This document shows, piece after piece, positions 1-7,118 of a stretch of DNA of 36,576 nt. The stretch covers positions 1 to 36,576 of the forward strand of contig JAQVTF010000014.1 of NCBI GenBank assembly GCA_028700185.1, in the 5' to 3' direction. Each line of letters begins with the position of its first letter. Positions within the stretch are counted from its first letter, which is position 1. Origin of the DNA: Desulfobacteraceae bacterium. GTDB taxonomy: Bacteria > Desulfobacterota > Desulfobacteria > Desulfobacterales > UBA2174. The notes under the pieces are model-generated. The model was not told the DNA's origin. It saw only the letters and a program-made list of their open reading frames with translations, and did no database searches. The position numbers were made by a program, and so were the translations under genes.

Positions 1-1
1 A

Positions 2-556
2 GACCTGGGCACCGCCCTGGCGTCTTTTTCCTTCGTGGTGGGCACCACGGCCCGGCTCGGCGGTCAGCGCCGGGTCTACCGGCGGCCGGAAGCCCTGGCT
101 GAAGCCTTGATTCCCGTTTCGGTGGACAACACCATCGCCATCGTCTTCGGCCCCGAGGACCGGGGTCTGACCAACGAAGACATCCGCCTCTGCCACGCCC
201 TGGTCAACATCCCCACCGCCGATTTTTCCTCTCTCAACCTGGCCCAGGCGGTGATGATCCTCTGCTACGAACTGCGGCGGGTCGCCGTGGCGGCGCCGGC
301 CGAGGCGACGCCGCGCCTGGCCAACCGTTTCGAGCTGGACGCCATGTACGACCAGCTCCGGGATGTTTTGGTGCGCATCAGCTTCATCAGTCACGAAAAC
401 CCCGAGTACTGGATGAGCCGGATCCGTCATTTTTTCACCCGCATGCAGTTGCGGGCACGGGATGTGGCCATCCTGCGCGGCATCTGCCGTCAGATCGACT
501 GGTACGGACGCAAGTGCTACGACGACGGTCGTGGGGGGCGAGCCAAGGAGCGGTGA
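2..556 (+). CDS. trmJ: TrmJ-type tRNA 2'-O-methyltransferase, 3' part
   Basis: This is the C-terminal part of a SPOUT-fold RNA methyltransferase of the TrmH/TrmJ family, which methylates the 2'-OH of a tRNA ribose using S-adenosylmethionine. The frame is open from base 2, so the gene begins upstream of the window and about 184 residues are visible. The conserved SPOUT signatures are clear: IVFGPEDRGLTNEDI (motif 2, knot region) and IPTADFSSLNLAQAVMIL (motif 3, cofactor-binding knot). A C-terminal helical extension with FFTRMQLRARDVAILRGICRQ is typical of TrmJ (tRNA position 32). The stop codon lies one base before the ATG of the next gene, so the two are probably co-transcribed. Family assignment is firm; the exact target nucleotide is inferred. 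Confidence 0.85.
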   Translation, partial: DLGTALASFSFVVGTTARLGGQRRVYRRPEALAEALIPVSVDNTIAIVFGPEDRGLTNEDIRLCHALVNIPTADFSSLNLAQAVMILCYELRRVAVAAPAEATPRLANRFELDAMYDQLRDVLVRISFISHENPEYWMSRIRHFFTRMQLRARDVAILRGICRQIDWYGRKCYDDGRGGRAKER

Positions 557-557
557 A

Positions 558-1403
558 ATGAGACTGATCCGATTTGGCCCGCGGGGCCAGGAGCGACCCG
601 GGTTGATGCGCGAAGACGGGCGCATCGTCGACCTGAGGCGGCATTTTTCCCAAATCCCCGATATCGGTCGACGGTTCTTCGAGGAAGGTTGGATCGAGAA
701 GGCCGCGGCGCTGGAGGATCCGGGGGCGGTGTGCCGGGAACGGATCGGGGCACCGGTGCCGAGGCCGGGCAAGATCGTCTGCCTGGGGAAGAACTACGCC
801 GAGCACGCCCGGGAAGGCGGCTTCGAGCGGCCGGCCAGGCCGCTGCTCTTCTGCAAGACTGCCAACACGGTCAACGGCCCCTACGATCCCATCGTGCTGC
901 CGGTGAGTAGCGGGCAGGTGGATTGGGAGGTGGAGCTGGCCGTGGTCATCGGCCGCACCGGAAAACGGATCAGCGCCGCCGATGCGGATGACTTCATCGC
1001 TGGTTACACCGTGATGAACGATGTCTCCGGCCGCCAGGCCCAGTTCGCCGATAGTCAGTGGTTCCGGGGCAAATCCTTCGACGGTTTCGCCCCCATGGGA
1101 CCGTGCATCCTCACCGCCGACGCCATCGGGGACGTGGGTTGCCTGCGCCTCACCACCACCGTGGACGGCGTGATGATGCAAGACGGCAATACCGGAGACA
1201 TGCTCTTCGACATTCCTTTTATCATCGCCGACATCAGCCGGGATATGACCCTGGCGCCCGGGGACATCATCTCCACCGGGACCCCCGCCGGGGTGGGAAT
1301 TTTCCGGAATCCACCGGTGGTGCTGCAACCCGGCAACGTGGTGGAATGCGCCATCGAGAAGATCGGCCGCCTCATCAACCCGGTGGTGGCGGATCAAGGA
1401 TGA
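558..1403 (+). CDS. Fumarylacetoacetate hydrolase family protein
   Basis: A 281-residue enzyme of the FAH superfamily, which holds C-C bond hydrolases, decarboxylases and isomerases acting on 2-oxo acids (fumarylpyruvate hydrolase, 2-hydroxyhepta-2,4-diene-1,7-dioate isomerase and acylpyruvases). The metal-binding pattern is intact: E124 and E126 in DWEVELAVVIG and D155 in TVMNDVSG. GKNYAEHA near residue 78 and DIISTGTPAGVG near the C-terminus are also family signatures. The open frame extends further upstream, but ATG 558 sits one base after the preceding stop and gives the normal family start, MRLIRF. No aromatic-catabolism genes are nearby, so the substrate cannot be read from context. An acylpyruvase or oxaloacetate decarboxylase-like role is possible. 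Confidence 0.85.
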   Translation: MRLIRFGPRGQERPGLMREDGRIVDLRRHFSQIPDIGRRFFEEGWIEKAAALEDPGAVCRERIGAPVPRPGKIVCLGKNYAEHAREGGFERPARPLLFCKTANTVNGPYDPIVLPVSSGQVDWEVELAVVIGRTGKRISAADADDFIAGYTVMNDVSGRQAQFADSQWFRGKSFDGFAPMGPCILTADAIGDVGCLRLTTTVDGVMMQDGNTGDMLFDIPFIIADISRDMTLAPGDIISTGTPAGVGIFRNPPVVLQPGNVVECAIEKIGRLINPVVADQG

Positions 1404-1428
1404 GAAGTCGTTCTATCCGATCATCGGG

Positions 1429-2283
1429 CTACTGAAGCGGCTTTTCAATAATCTGCCCCGGTTCGAGATCCACCACGTCCGGGGGAGTCTCGGGCGACGA
1501 TTTCGGTGGGGGCATCGCCGGGGAAGGGGGGGATGGCGCTGGTCGCGCGGCCGAGGCCCGGACAGCGGCCACGTCGCGTTGGACCTGCCCGATTTCGCGG
1601 TCAAGCGTTTCCAGACGCGCCTCCAAGGGCTCCAGGGCCTGCTGAACTTGGCGGGCGGCGGTCTCTTTTTGCTTGGTCAAGGCCTGCTGGGCCGCCTCCC
1701 GGTTCGCGTCGAGGGAAGCTTCGAGGCGCTTGACCGTGGCGGCCAGGGCCGCCTGCTCCTCTCGAATCGGCTCGACAGTCGTGGTCAAGCCGGCCACATC
1801 GGCCGCCGTGGCCTGGACCGATTCGGCCGCCTTCTGGATTTTCCCCTCGAGCTGATCCGCCGTGGCTTTCAGGGAGGCCTCTTGGCCGTCCAGCCGCTCC
1901 GTGAGGGCGGCCACCTGCTGGGCCAGGGTCTCGGTGGCCGCCTTGAGCTGCCGGCTGGCGAGCTGTTCGGCCTCCAGGTCCTTGAGACGGGTTTCGAATT
2001 GGGTCAGTCGATCGGTTTGTTCGCTCCGCAGCGCCGCGGCGTCGGCCATGGTTTTTTCCAGGTGGGCCTCCAACTCGGCCACGCGCACCGAAAGCGTCGA
2101 AAAACGCGACATGAGATCATCGGAGAGGGTTTGGACGGTGGCGGCGCCGCTATCCTGGAGCCCCACGACCCGCCGTTTCAGATCCAGGTATCCCAGGGTC
2201 AGGATGACCACGATGACAACGGGCAGCAGGATGCTGAACAGGGTGAAGCGCTGGCCCAGGCGATCGATGCGCTGTTGCGTCAT
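1429..2283 (-). CDS. Membrane-anchored coiled-coil protein, function unknown
   Basis: About 284 residues with a short cytoplasmic N-terminus, one strong transmembrane segment (FSILLPVVIVVILTLGYL, residues about 14-31), a long heptad-rich coiled coil (residues about 40-240, rich in Ala, Glu, Gln and Leu), and a Pro/Ser-rich tail (PAPSPPSPAMPPPKSSPETPP) ending in EPGQIIEKPLQ. Start: ATG at 2283 has a good Shine-Dalgarno (AGGAAG). The frame continues upstream to 2481, but that part is encoded by the inverted-repeat element and is unlikely to be translated. I recognise no enzymatic domain. The architecture resembles HemX-like or other envelope coiled-coil proteins, but that is only a resemblance. 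It is convergent with the FAH gene 25 bases away, and follows guaA on the same strand. Confidence 0.7.
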   Translation of the reverse strand: MTQQRIDRLGQRFTLFSILLPVVIVVILTLGYLDLKRRVVGLQDSGAATVQTLSDDLMSRFSTLSVRVAELEAHLEKTMADAAALRSEQTDRLTQFETRLKDLEAEQLASRQLKAATETLAQQVAALTERLDGQEASLKATADQLEGKIQKAAESVQATAADVAGLTTTVEPIREEQAALAATVKRLEASLDANREAAQQALTKQKETAARQVQQALEPLEARLETLDREIGQVQRDVAAVRASAARPAPSPPSPAMPPPKSSPETPPDVVDLEPGQIIEKPLQ

Positions 2284-2350
2284 TTCTTCCTGGTAGGGGT
2301 TTTCTCCGTCCAGGGTAGGGGGGGAGATTTTCAAGAGGCGCTCCGTGCTG

Positions 2351-2491
2351 AGGTGAAACTGGAAATTTGAAACCTGGCATCGCCTCGTCAAGTGAGAATT
2401 TCGGACGCCGGGTACGGCCAAACGGCGATCAGCGCAACATGTCCCGCCGGCCTTGGCCCAGTTTCCAGCTTCCAGTTTCAAATTTCAAGTG
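2351..2491. repeat. Inverted-repeat element next to guaA
   Basis: The left arm (2353-2377) and right arm (2459-2489) are inverted copies. Both contain GAAATTTGAAAC followed by CTGG, with the unit AAACTGGAA repeated in degenerate form (TTTCCAG-C-TTCCAG on the right). An 81-base GC-rich centre separates them. The right arm ends two bases from the guaA stop codon; the left arm ends about 70 bases upstream of the coiled-coil gene start. The arms are AT-richer than their surroundings. No open reading frame or transposase is inside. It looks like a small non-coding repeat of the REP/MITE type, but copy number elsewhere is unknown. Confidence 0.6.
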
Positions 2492-4021
2492 TCATTCCCA
2501 CTCGATGGTACTGGGCGGTTTGGAGCTGATATCGTAAACTACGCGGTTGACGCCGCGCACCTCGTTGATGATCCGGCTGGATAGGCGCCCGAGCAACTCA
2601 TGGGGCAACCGGGCCCAGTCGGCGGTCATGGCATCCTTGCTGGTGACGGCGCGGATGGCGACGATGTTTTCGTAGGTGCGGCTGTCGCCCATGATGCCGA
2701 CACTCTTGATGGGCAGCAGCACGGCAAACGACTGCCATAGCTTGCGGTAGTAACCGCTGGCGCGGATTTCATCCAGCAGCACGGCATCGGCGGCGCGCAG
2801 AATATCCAACCGGGACCGAGTCACCGGTCCGAGCACCCGGATCGCCAGCCCGGGACCGGGAAACGGCTGGCGCCACACGAAGGTTTCGTCCAACCCCAAG
2901 GCCAGGCCGAGTCGCCGCACCTCGTCCTTGAAGAGATACTTGAGCGGCTCCACGAGCTGCAAACGCATCCGTTTGGGAAGCCCCCCGACGTTGTGGTGGC
3001 TCTTGATCACCGCCGACGGGCCGCCGAAGGCCGATCGGGATTCGATGACGTCCGGATACAGGGTCCCCTGGCCGAGAAACCGGGCGCCTTCGATTTTTTT
3101 GGCCTCGGCCTCGAAGATTTCCATGAACACGCGGCCGATGATTTTGCGCTTGCGCTCGGGGTCGCCAACCCCCGCCAGGGCCTTGAGAAAGCGCCCGCCG
3201 GCATTGACCGAGCGGATGTTGATCTTCAAGTGTTGCTTGAACTTTTCCCGGAGCTGCTCGGCCTCGTTGCGACGCAGCAGCCCGTTGTCCACAAAGATGC
3301 AGGTCAATTGCGCTCCCACGGCCCGGTGGATCAACAGTGCGGCCACGGCGGAGTCCACCCCTCCGCTGAGGCCGAGGATCACCGGCTTGTCGCCCACCTG
3401 GTCGCGGATCTGGCGCACCGTATCCCGGGCGAAGGACTTCATCGTCCAACTGCGCCGGCAGCCGCAGATGGCGAAGAGAAAATTGGCCAGCATCTTTTTC
3501 CCCTTGGCCGTATGTACCACCTCGGGGTGAAACTGCATGCCGTAGCACCGTCGCGCCGGATCCTGAATGACGGCGTAGGGACTGTTGGGCGTGGTGGCCA
3601 GAGCGGAAAATCCTTCAGGAAGGGCCGTGATGCGGTCTCCGTGGCTCATCCAGCAGGTGGTCGGGGAGGGGATCCCTTCCAGAATCCCCTCGGCCTCTGT
3701 GATGCTGAGGTTGGCCGGTCCGTATTCACGCTTGTCCGCCGCCTCGACCCGACCGCCGAGGGCATGGACCATGAACTGCATGCCGTAGCAGATCCCCAGA
3801 ACCGGAACCCCCAGGGAAAAAACGGCCGGATCGACCTTGGGGCTTCCCGGGGTGTAGATGCTCGCCGGGCCTCCGGATAGAATGATTCCTTCCGGGGCCA
3901 GGGCAAGCATTTTTTCCCTGGACAGGTTGGGCGGTTCGATCTGGCAGTAGACTCGGCACTCGCGCACCCGGCGAGCGATGAGCTGATTGAACTGGGATCC
4001 AAAATCGATGATGAGAATCAT
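2492..4021 (-). CDS. guaA: GMP synthase (glutamine-hydrolysing)
   Basis: GuaA makes GMP from XMP, ATP and glutamine, the last step of guanine nucleotide synthesis. The 509-residue protein has all its parts. The class I glutamine amidotransferase domain carries the nucleophile C78 in LGICYGMQF and the catalytic His in [10 protein letters not shown]. The ATP-pyrophosphatase domain carries the PP-loop [10 protein letters not shown]. The dimerisation domain ends in the characteristic [14 protein letters not shown]. Length is close to the usual 515-525. ATG 4021 is chosen because [10 protein letters not shown] is the canonical N-terminus and it has a Shine-Dalgarno (AAGGAAA); the frame runs ten codons further upstream without support. 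It stands alone, without guaB beside it. A promoter and a palindrome lie in its leader. Confidence 0.97.
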   Translation of the reverse strand: MILIIDFGSQFNQLIARRVRECRVYCQIEPPNLSREKMLALAPEGIILSGGPASIYTPGSPKVDPAVFSLGVPVLGICYGMQFMVHALGGRVEAADKREYGPANLSITEAEGILEGIPSPTTCWMSHGDRITALPEGFSALATTPNSPYAVIQDPARRCYGMQFHPEVVHTAKGKKMLANFLFAICGCRRSWTMKSFARDTVRQIRDQVGDKPVILGLSGGVDSAVAALLIHRAVGAQLTCIFVDNGLLRRNEAEQLREKFKQHLKINIRSVNAGGRFLKALAGVGDPERKRKIIGRVFMEIFEAEAKKIEGARFLGQGTLYPDVIESRSAFGGPSAVIKSHHNVGGLPKRMRLQLVEPLKYLFKDEVRRLGLALGLDETFVWRQPFPGPGLAIRVLGPVTRSRLDILRAADAVLLDEIRASGYYRKLWQSFAVLLPIKSVGIMGDSRTYENIVAIRAVTSKDAMTADWARLPHELLGRLSSRIINEVRGVNRVVYDISSKPPSTIEWE

Positions 4022-4047
4022 GCACTTTCCTTCGGCTGGGCATCGGT

Positions 4048-4060
4048 GCAAACGGTTTGC
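4048..4060. promoter_or_regulatory. GCAAAC-G-GTTTGC palindrome in the guaA leader
   Basis: A perfect 6-base inverted repeat with a single central base, about 12 bases downstream of the guaA -10 box and 27 bases before the start codon. It resembles the E. coli PurR operator (half-sites GCAAAC / GTTTGC) but has one extra central base. Position fits a repressor site. The protein that would bind it is unknown. Confidence 0.4.
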
Positions 4061-4072
4061 GAAAACGGGTCG

Positions 4073-4101
4073 AATATGTTAGAGACGCCCCCAAAAGTCA
4101 A
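4073..4101 (-). promoter_or_regulatory. Sigma70-type promoter for guaA
   Basis: On the minus strand TTGACT (4096-4101) and CATATT (4073-4078) are separated by 17 bases, matching the -35 (5/6) and -10 (4/6) boxes. They lie about 50 bases upstream of the guaA start in the divergent region shared with the TrpF-like gene. Confidence 0.55.
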
Positions 4102-4142
4102 GGCCGATATCCGACTGAAAGTGGCCCCCAACCGATTGTTTA

Positions 4143-4961
4143 ATGAGGATTTTCGAGAACCGCGTGCCGCGTTTCATCTGCCAGATCTACGAAGTTCAGT
4201 CCCCAGAGGAGGCCGAGGTCCTGGCCGCCATGGGGGTTGACCACATCGGTTCGGTGCTCATGGCCCACGACGCCCCCAGCAATCGTCGGGTGGGGGAGAC
4301 CATCATCGCCGCCCGTCGGGCTGGGGTTTGCAGCAGCTTGATTCCCCTCTTCAGCGAGACCGAGTCGGTGTTGAGCGCCCTGGCCGAGCTGAAACCGGAC
4401 ATCGTTCATTTCTGCGAAGCACCGGGGCCCGACCCGGATGCCGATACCCCGGTCGGTCGCCTGATCGCCCTGCAGCGGGAAGTCCGGCGGCACTTTCCCG
4501 AGATCCGGATCATGCGTTCGATTCCCATCGGGCCTCACGGTCGGGCCGAAGGCGTGCCGACCCTGGCGCTGGCGGCCCGCTTCGCGCCGGTGAGCGACCT
4601 GTTTCTCACCGACACCCTTCTCGACGACACCGGCAGCGGAGCCGAGGAGCCGGTGGCCGGATTCGTGGGAATCACCGGCCAGATCTGCGATTGGGACATG
4701 GCTCGACGCCTGGTGGTGCAAAGCCCGTTGCCGGTGATCCTGGCCGGGGGCATTTCGCCCCGGAATGCCGAGGCCGGCCTGCGGCACGTGCGGCCGTTCG
4801 GCATCGACAGTTGCACCCGAACCAACGCGGTGGACGGCGACGGGCTTCCGGTGCGCTTCCAAAAAGACTACCGTAAGGTGGCACAATTGTTGGCAGCGGT
4901 GCGGCGCGCCGAACAATTCCTGGAGGACCAAGGCGGATCGCCCCTGGGGCAAGATGCCTAG
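4143..4961 (+). CDS. Phosphoribosylanthranilate isomerase-like (TrpF-like) barrel protein
   Basis: A 272-residue TIM-barrel protein similar to TrpF, which isomerises phosphoribosylanthranilate in tryptophan synthesis. Family features are present: the position of the catalytic Cys (C13 in RFICQIY, where TrpF has KICGI), the catalytic Asp position (D157 in LTDTLLDDTGSG, compared with LLDT...GGSG), and the phosphate-binding end of the barrel, VILAGGISPRNA...VRPFGIDSCTRTN. It is longer than typical TrpF (about 200 residues), with extra segments after residue 80 and at the C-terminus. The usual Lys-Ile-Cys-Gly is changed, and no other trp gene is nearby, so it may be a paralogue with another substrate. 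The ATG has no strong ribosome site, so the start is tentative. Confidence 0.65.
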   Translation: MRIFENRVPRFICQIYEVQSPEEAEVLAAMGVDHIGSVLMAHDAPSNRRVGETIIAARRAGVCSSLIPLFSETESVLSALAELKPDIVHFCEAPGPDPDADTPVGRLIALQREVRRHFPEIRIMRSIPIGPHGRAEGVPTLALAARFAPVSDLFLTDTLLDDTGSGAEEPVAGFVGITGQICDWDMARRLVVQSPLPVILAGGISPRNAEAGLRHVRPFGIDSCTRTNAVDGDGLPVRFQKDYRKVAQLLAAVRRAEQFLEDQGGSPLGQDA

Positions 4962-5017
4962 TCTCTTTTTCCCGAAACGAAAAAAGGACGTTAACCCAAC
5001 AAAGGAGAACCGACGGT

Positions 5018-5581
5018 ATGTATGAAAGCGGCGACCTGCGCAAAGGTCTGAAAATCGAAATCGACGGCGAGCCTTACGTCGTGGTTCAATTTGAATTCGT
5101 CAAACCGGGCAAGGGGCAGGCCCTGTACAAATGTAAGCTCAAGAACATGCTCACCGGGGGTCAGTTCGACCGGACCTACCGTTCCGGTGAGAAGTTCAAC
5201 AAGGCCGACCTGGAGGAACTCGACATGGAGTACCTCTACTTCGACGGCGAGAACTACTGCTTCATGAACACGTCCACCTACGAACAGGAATTTTTGAACG
5301 CCGAGAAGGTGGGTGACGCCAAGGGGTTCCTGAAGGAGAACACCGTTTGCAGCATGCTGTTTTTCGACCGTCGCCCCATCGGGCTTACCCTGCCCAATTT
5401 CGTGGAGCTGAAAATCGTCAAGGCCGATCCCTGGGTCAAGGGCGACACGGCCTCCGGGGACAGCAAGCCGGCGACCCTGGAAACCGGGGTCACCATTCAG
5501 GTCCCTCCCTTCGTGGAAGAAGGGGAGACCATCCGCATCGACACCCGCACCGGTCAGTACGTGGAGCGGGTGAAAGGATAG
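5018..5581 (+). CDS. efp: Elongation factor P
   Basis: EF-P enters the ribosomal E site and rescues translation stalled at polyproline stretches. The 187-residue protein has the three OB-like domains of the family. The N-terminal KOW-like domain carries the modified-residue loop VKPGKGQAL, with Lys32 at the tip; EF-P C-terminal signatures include PPFVEEGETIRIDTRTGQYVERVKG. The lysine could be beta-lysylated by EpmA or modified differently; no modification enzyme is encoded in this window. The start has a perfect AAAGGAG 11 bases upstream. The gene follows the TrpF-like gene after 56 bases and converges with the CorC-type gene only 12 bases beyond its stop. Confidence 0.97.
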   Translation: MYESGDLRKGLKIEIDGEPYVVVQFEFVKPGKGQALYKCKLKNMLTGGQFDRTYRSGEKFNKADLEELDMEYLYFDGENYCFMNTSTYEQEFLNAEKVGDAKGFLKENTVCSMLFFDRRPIGLTLPNFVELKIVKADPWVKGDTASGDSKPATLETGVTIQVPPFVEEGETIRIDTRTGQYVERVKG

Positions 5582-5593
5582 CGGAAAGACAAG

Positions 5594-6859
5594 TCAGGAT
5601 GTTGCTTCCATCACCGAATCTTCCGTGCTCAGCGGCGGCCGGGGCTTGTGGCGCACCGTGTACCGGTTGATGCGCGTGCCTTCCATTTCTTCGACGGTCA
5701 CTTCGTAGTTGCCGACAACCAGCGTTTCCTTGATTTCGGGCATGCGACCGATGAGATAAAGGACGTAGCCGGTGAAGGTGTCGTAGTCCCGGGTGTCGGG
5801 AATTTCCAGGGGAATGGCGGCGTTGACCTCCTCGATGTCCGCCTTCCCCAACACCATCCAGGTGTCGGGTTTCACCGCCACGATGTGGGGCTCTTCCTTG
5901 TCGGTTTCGTCGGAAATGTCGCCCACCAGCTCTTCCAGGGCATCTTCCATGGTAATGAGCCCCGACACGCCCCCGTATTCGTCCACCACGATGGCGATGT
6001 GCTGTTTGCGTTCCCGGAATTCCTGCAGCAGCATGTTGAGTTTCATGTTTTCAGGAACGAAATAGGGCTCGCTCATCATGTCGCGCACCGCCACCGAGTC
6101 GCCGCCGGTGAGGTGGTGGCGAAACAGGTCCTTGATGTTGAGGATGCCGATGACGTGATCGATATCGCTGTCGATCACCGGAATCCGGGTGAAGCCGGAT
6201 TCGATGATGGCCTGCAAGTCCAGCTCCCGGTTGACATCCACCACGAACATATCCCCGCGTGGGGTCATGATTTCAGAGGCGGCGGTATCATCGAATTCGA
6301 AGATGTTGGAGATCAGTTCCCGCTCTTCCTCGCGGATGTGCCCTTCCTCCTCGCCCACTTCCACGAAGGTCATCAACTCTTCCTCGGTCACGGTGGGCAG
6401 GTTTTCCACCTTTCCCGAGAGCCGGGGGATGAAATTCAGGAAGACGATCACCGGCCACAGCACCAGGGACAACCAGTAGAGGGGCACGATGGCGAAGCTG
6501 GCGATGGCCACGTTGTGGCGCGTGGCCAGGGATTTGGGGAACACCTCCCCGAAGACGAGGATCAACATCGTCATTCCCCCGGTGGCCAACCCGACGGCAT
6601 AATCGGGGAACGCCTCGATGGCCAGGACCGTGGCCATGGCCGAGGCTCCGATATTGACCACGTTGTTGCCGATGAGGATCGTGGTGAGCAGGCGGTGGGG
6701 ATCTTCCTTCAACCGCATGATGAGCAGATGGCTGGGACGCCCGCTCTTGGCCAAATGTCGGGCCCGGGTGCTGCTGATGGAAAACAGGGCGGTCTCGGCC
6801 GATGAGAAGAAGCCGGAAAGCATCAACAGAAAGAATAGAAGTATCAATTGGGGCAGCAT
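5594..6859 (-). CDS. CNNM/CorC-type membrane protein (DUF21 + CBS pair + CorC_HlyC)
   Basis: A 421-residue inner-membrane protein with the standard order of the CNNM/CorC family, associated with Mg2+/Co2+ efflux or homeostasis. The N-terminal DUF21 domain has three or four hydrophobic helices (MLPQLILLFFLLMLSGFFSSAETALFSI, then NNVVNIGASAMATVLAI and others). Two CBS domains (about residues 200-320, EIMTPRGDMFVVD and VVDEYGGVSGLITMEDALEE) follow. A C-terminal CorC_HlyC transporter-associated domain includes EIPDTRDYDTFTGYVLYLIGRMP. The ATG at 6859 begins the canonical N-terminus; a GTG 12 codons upstream is an alternative. A strong promoter lies about 200 bases upstream, leaving a long untranslated leader. 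Confidence 0.88.
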   Translation of the reverse strand: MLPQLILLFFLLMLSGFFSSAETALFSISSTRARHLAKSGRPSHLLIMRLKEDPHRLLTTILIGNNVVNIGASAMATVLAIEAFPDYAVGLATGGMTMLILVFGEVFPKSLATRHNVAIASFAIVPLYWLSLVLWPVIVFLNFIPRLSGKVENLPTVTEEELMTFVEVGEEEGHIREEERELISNIFEFDDTAASEIMTPRGDMFVVDVNRELDLQAIIESGFTRIPVIDSDIDHVIGILNIKDLFRHHLTGGDSVAVRDMMSEPYFVPENMKLNMLLQEFRERKQHIAIVVDEYGGVSGLITMEDALEELVGDISDETDKEEPHIVAVKPDTWMVLGKADIEEVNAAIPLEIPDTRDYDTFTGYVLYLIGRMPEIKETLVVGNYEVTVEEMEGTRINRYTVRHKPRPPLSTEDSVMEATS

Positions 6860-7068
6860 GGCGATTGGAATCCCGTCAGTCGTGCAAACCGCCACGGTGA
6901 CGCAACAGAAGATGAAGCCACGCCGAGGTGCATACCCTGGGATGATGTCAGCGGGCGATCGTTAGGCGATGCGCACCGCTTCAATGCGGGGCTCGGTTCA
7001 AGGGGGGGCTCTGGGTGGTCGTCAGGCATCGTTGTTGGTGTTTGCTCAAAAAGATGAAAATTTAACTA

Positions 7069-7096
7069 ATTATAGAACAAAATGAAAACATTGCAA
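7069..7096 (-). promoter_or_regulatory. Sigma70-type promoter for the CorC-type gene
   Basis: On the minus strand a perfect -10 box TATAAT (7069-7074) and a -35 box TTGCAA (7091-7096) are 16 bases apart, inside the only markedly AT-rich stretch of this intergenic region. Transcription would begin near 7062, about 200 bases before the CorC-type start codon. Confidence 0.6.
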
Positions 7097-7118
7097 GGCC
7101 CGGGGTCATTTTTCCGTT

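Noticed and set aside
1405-1428. Terminator between the FAH and coiled-coil genes (CCGATCATCGG)
   Set aside because: The stem is only five bases with a one-base loop and has no T-tract.
2284-2481. 66-residue N-terminal extension of the coiled-coil protein
   Set aside because: It lies within the repeat element and begins with TTG without a ribosome site; ATG 2283 has a good one.
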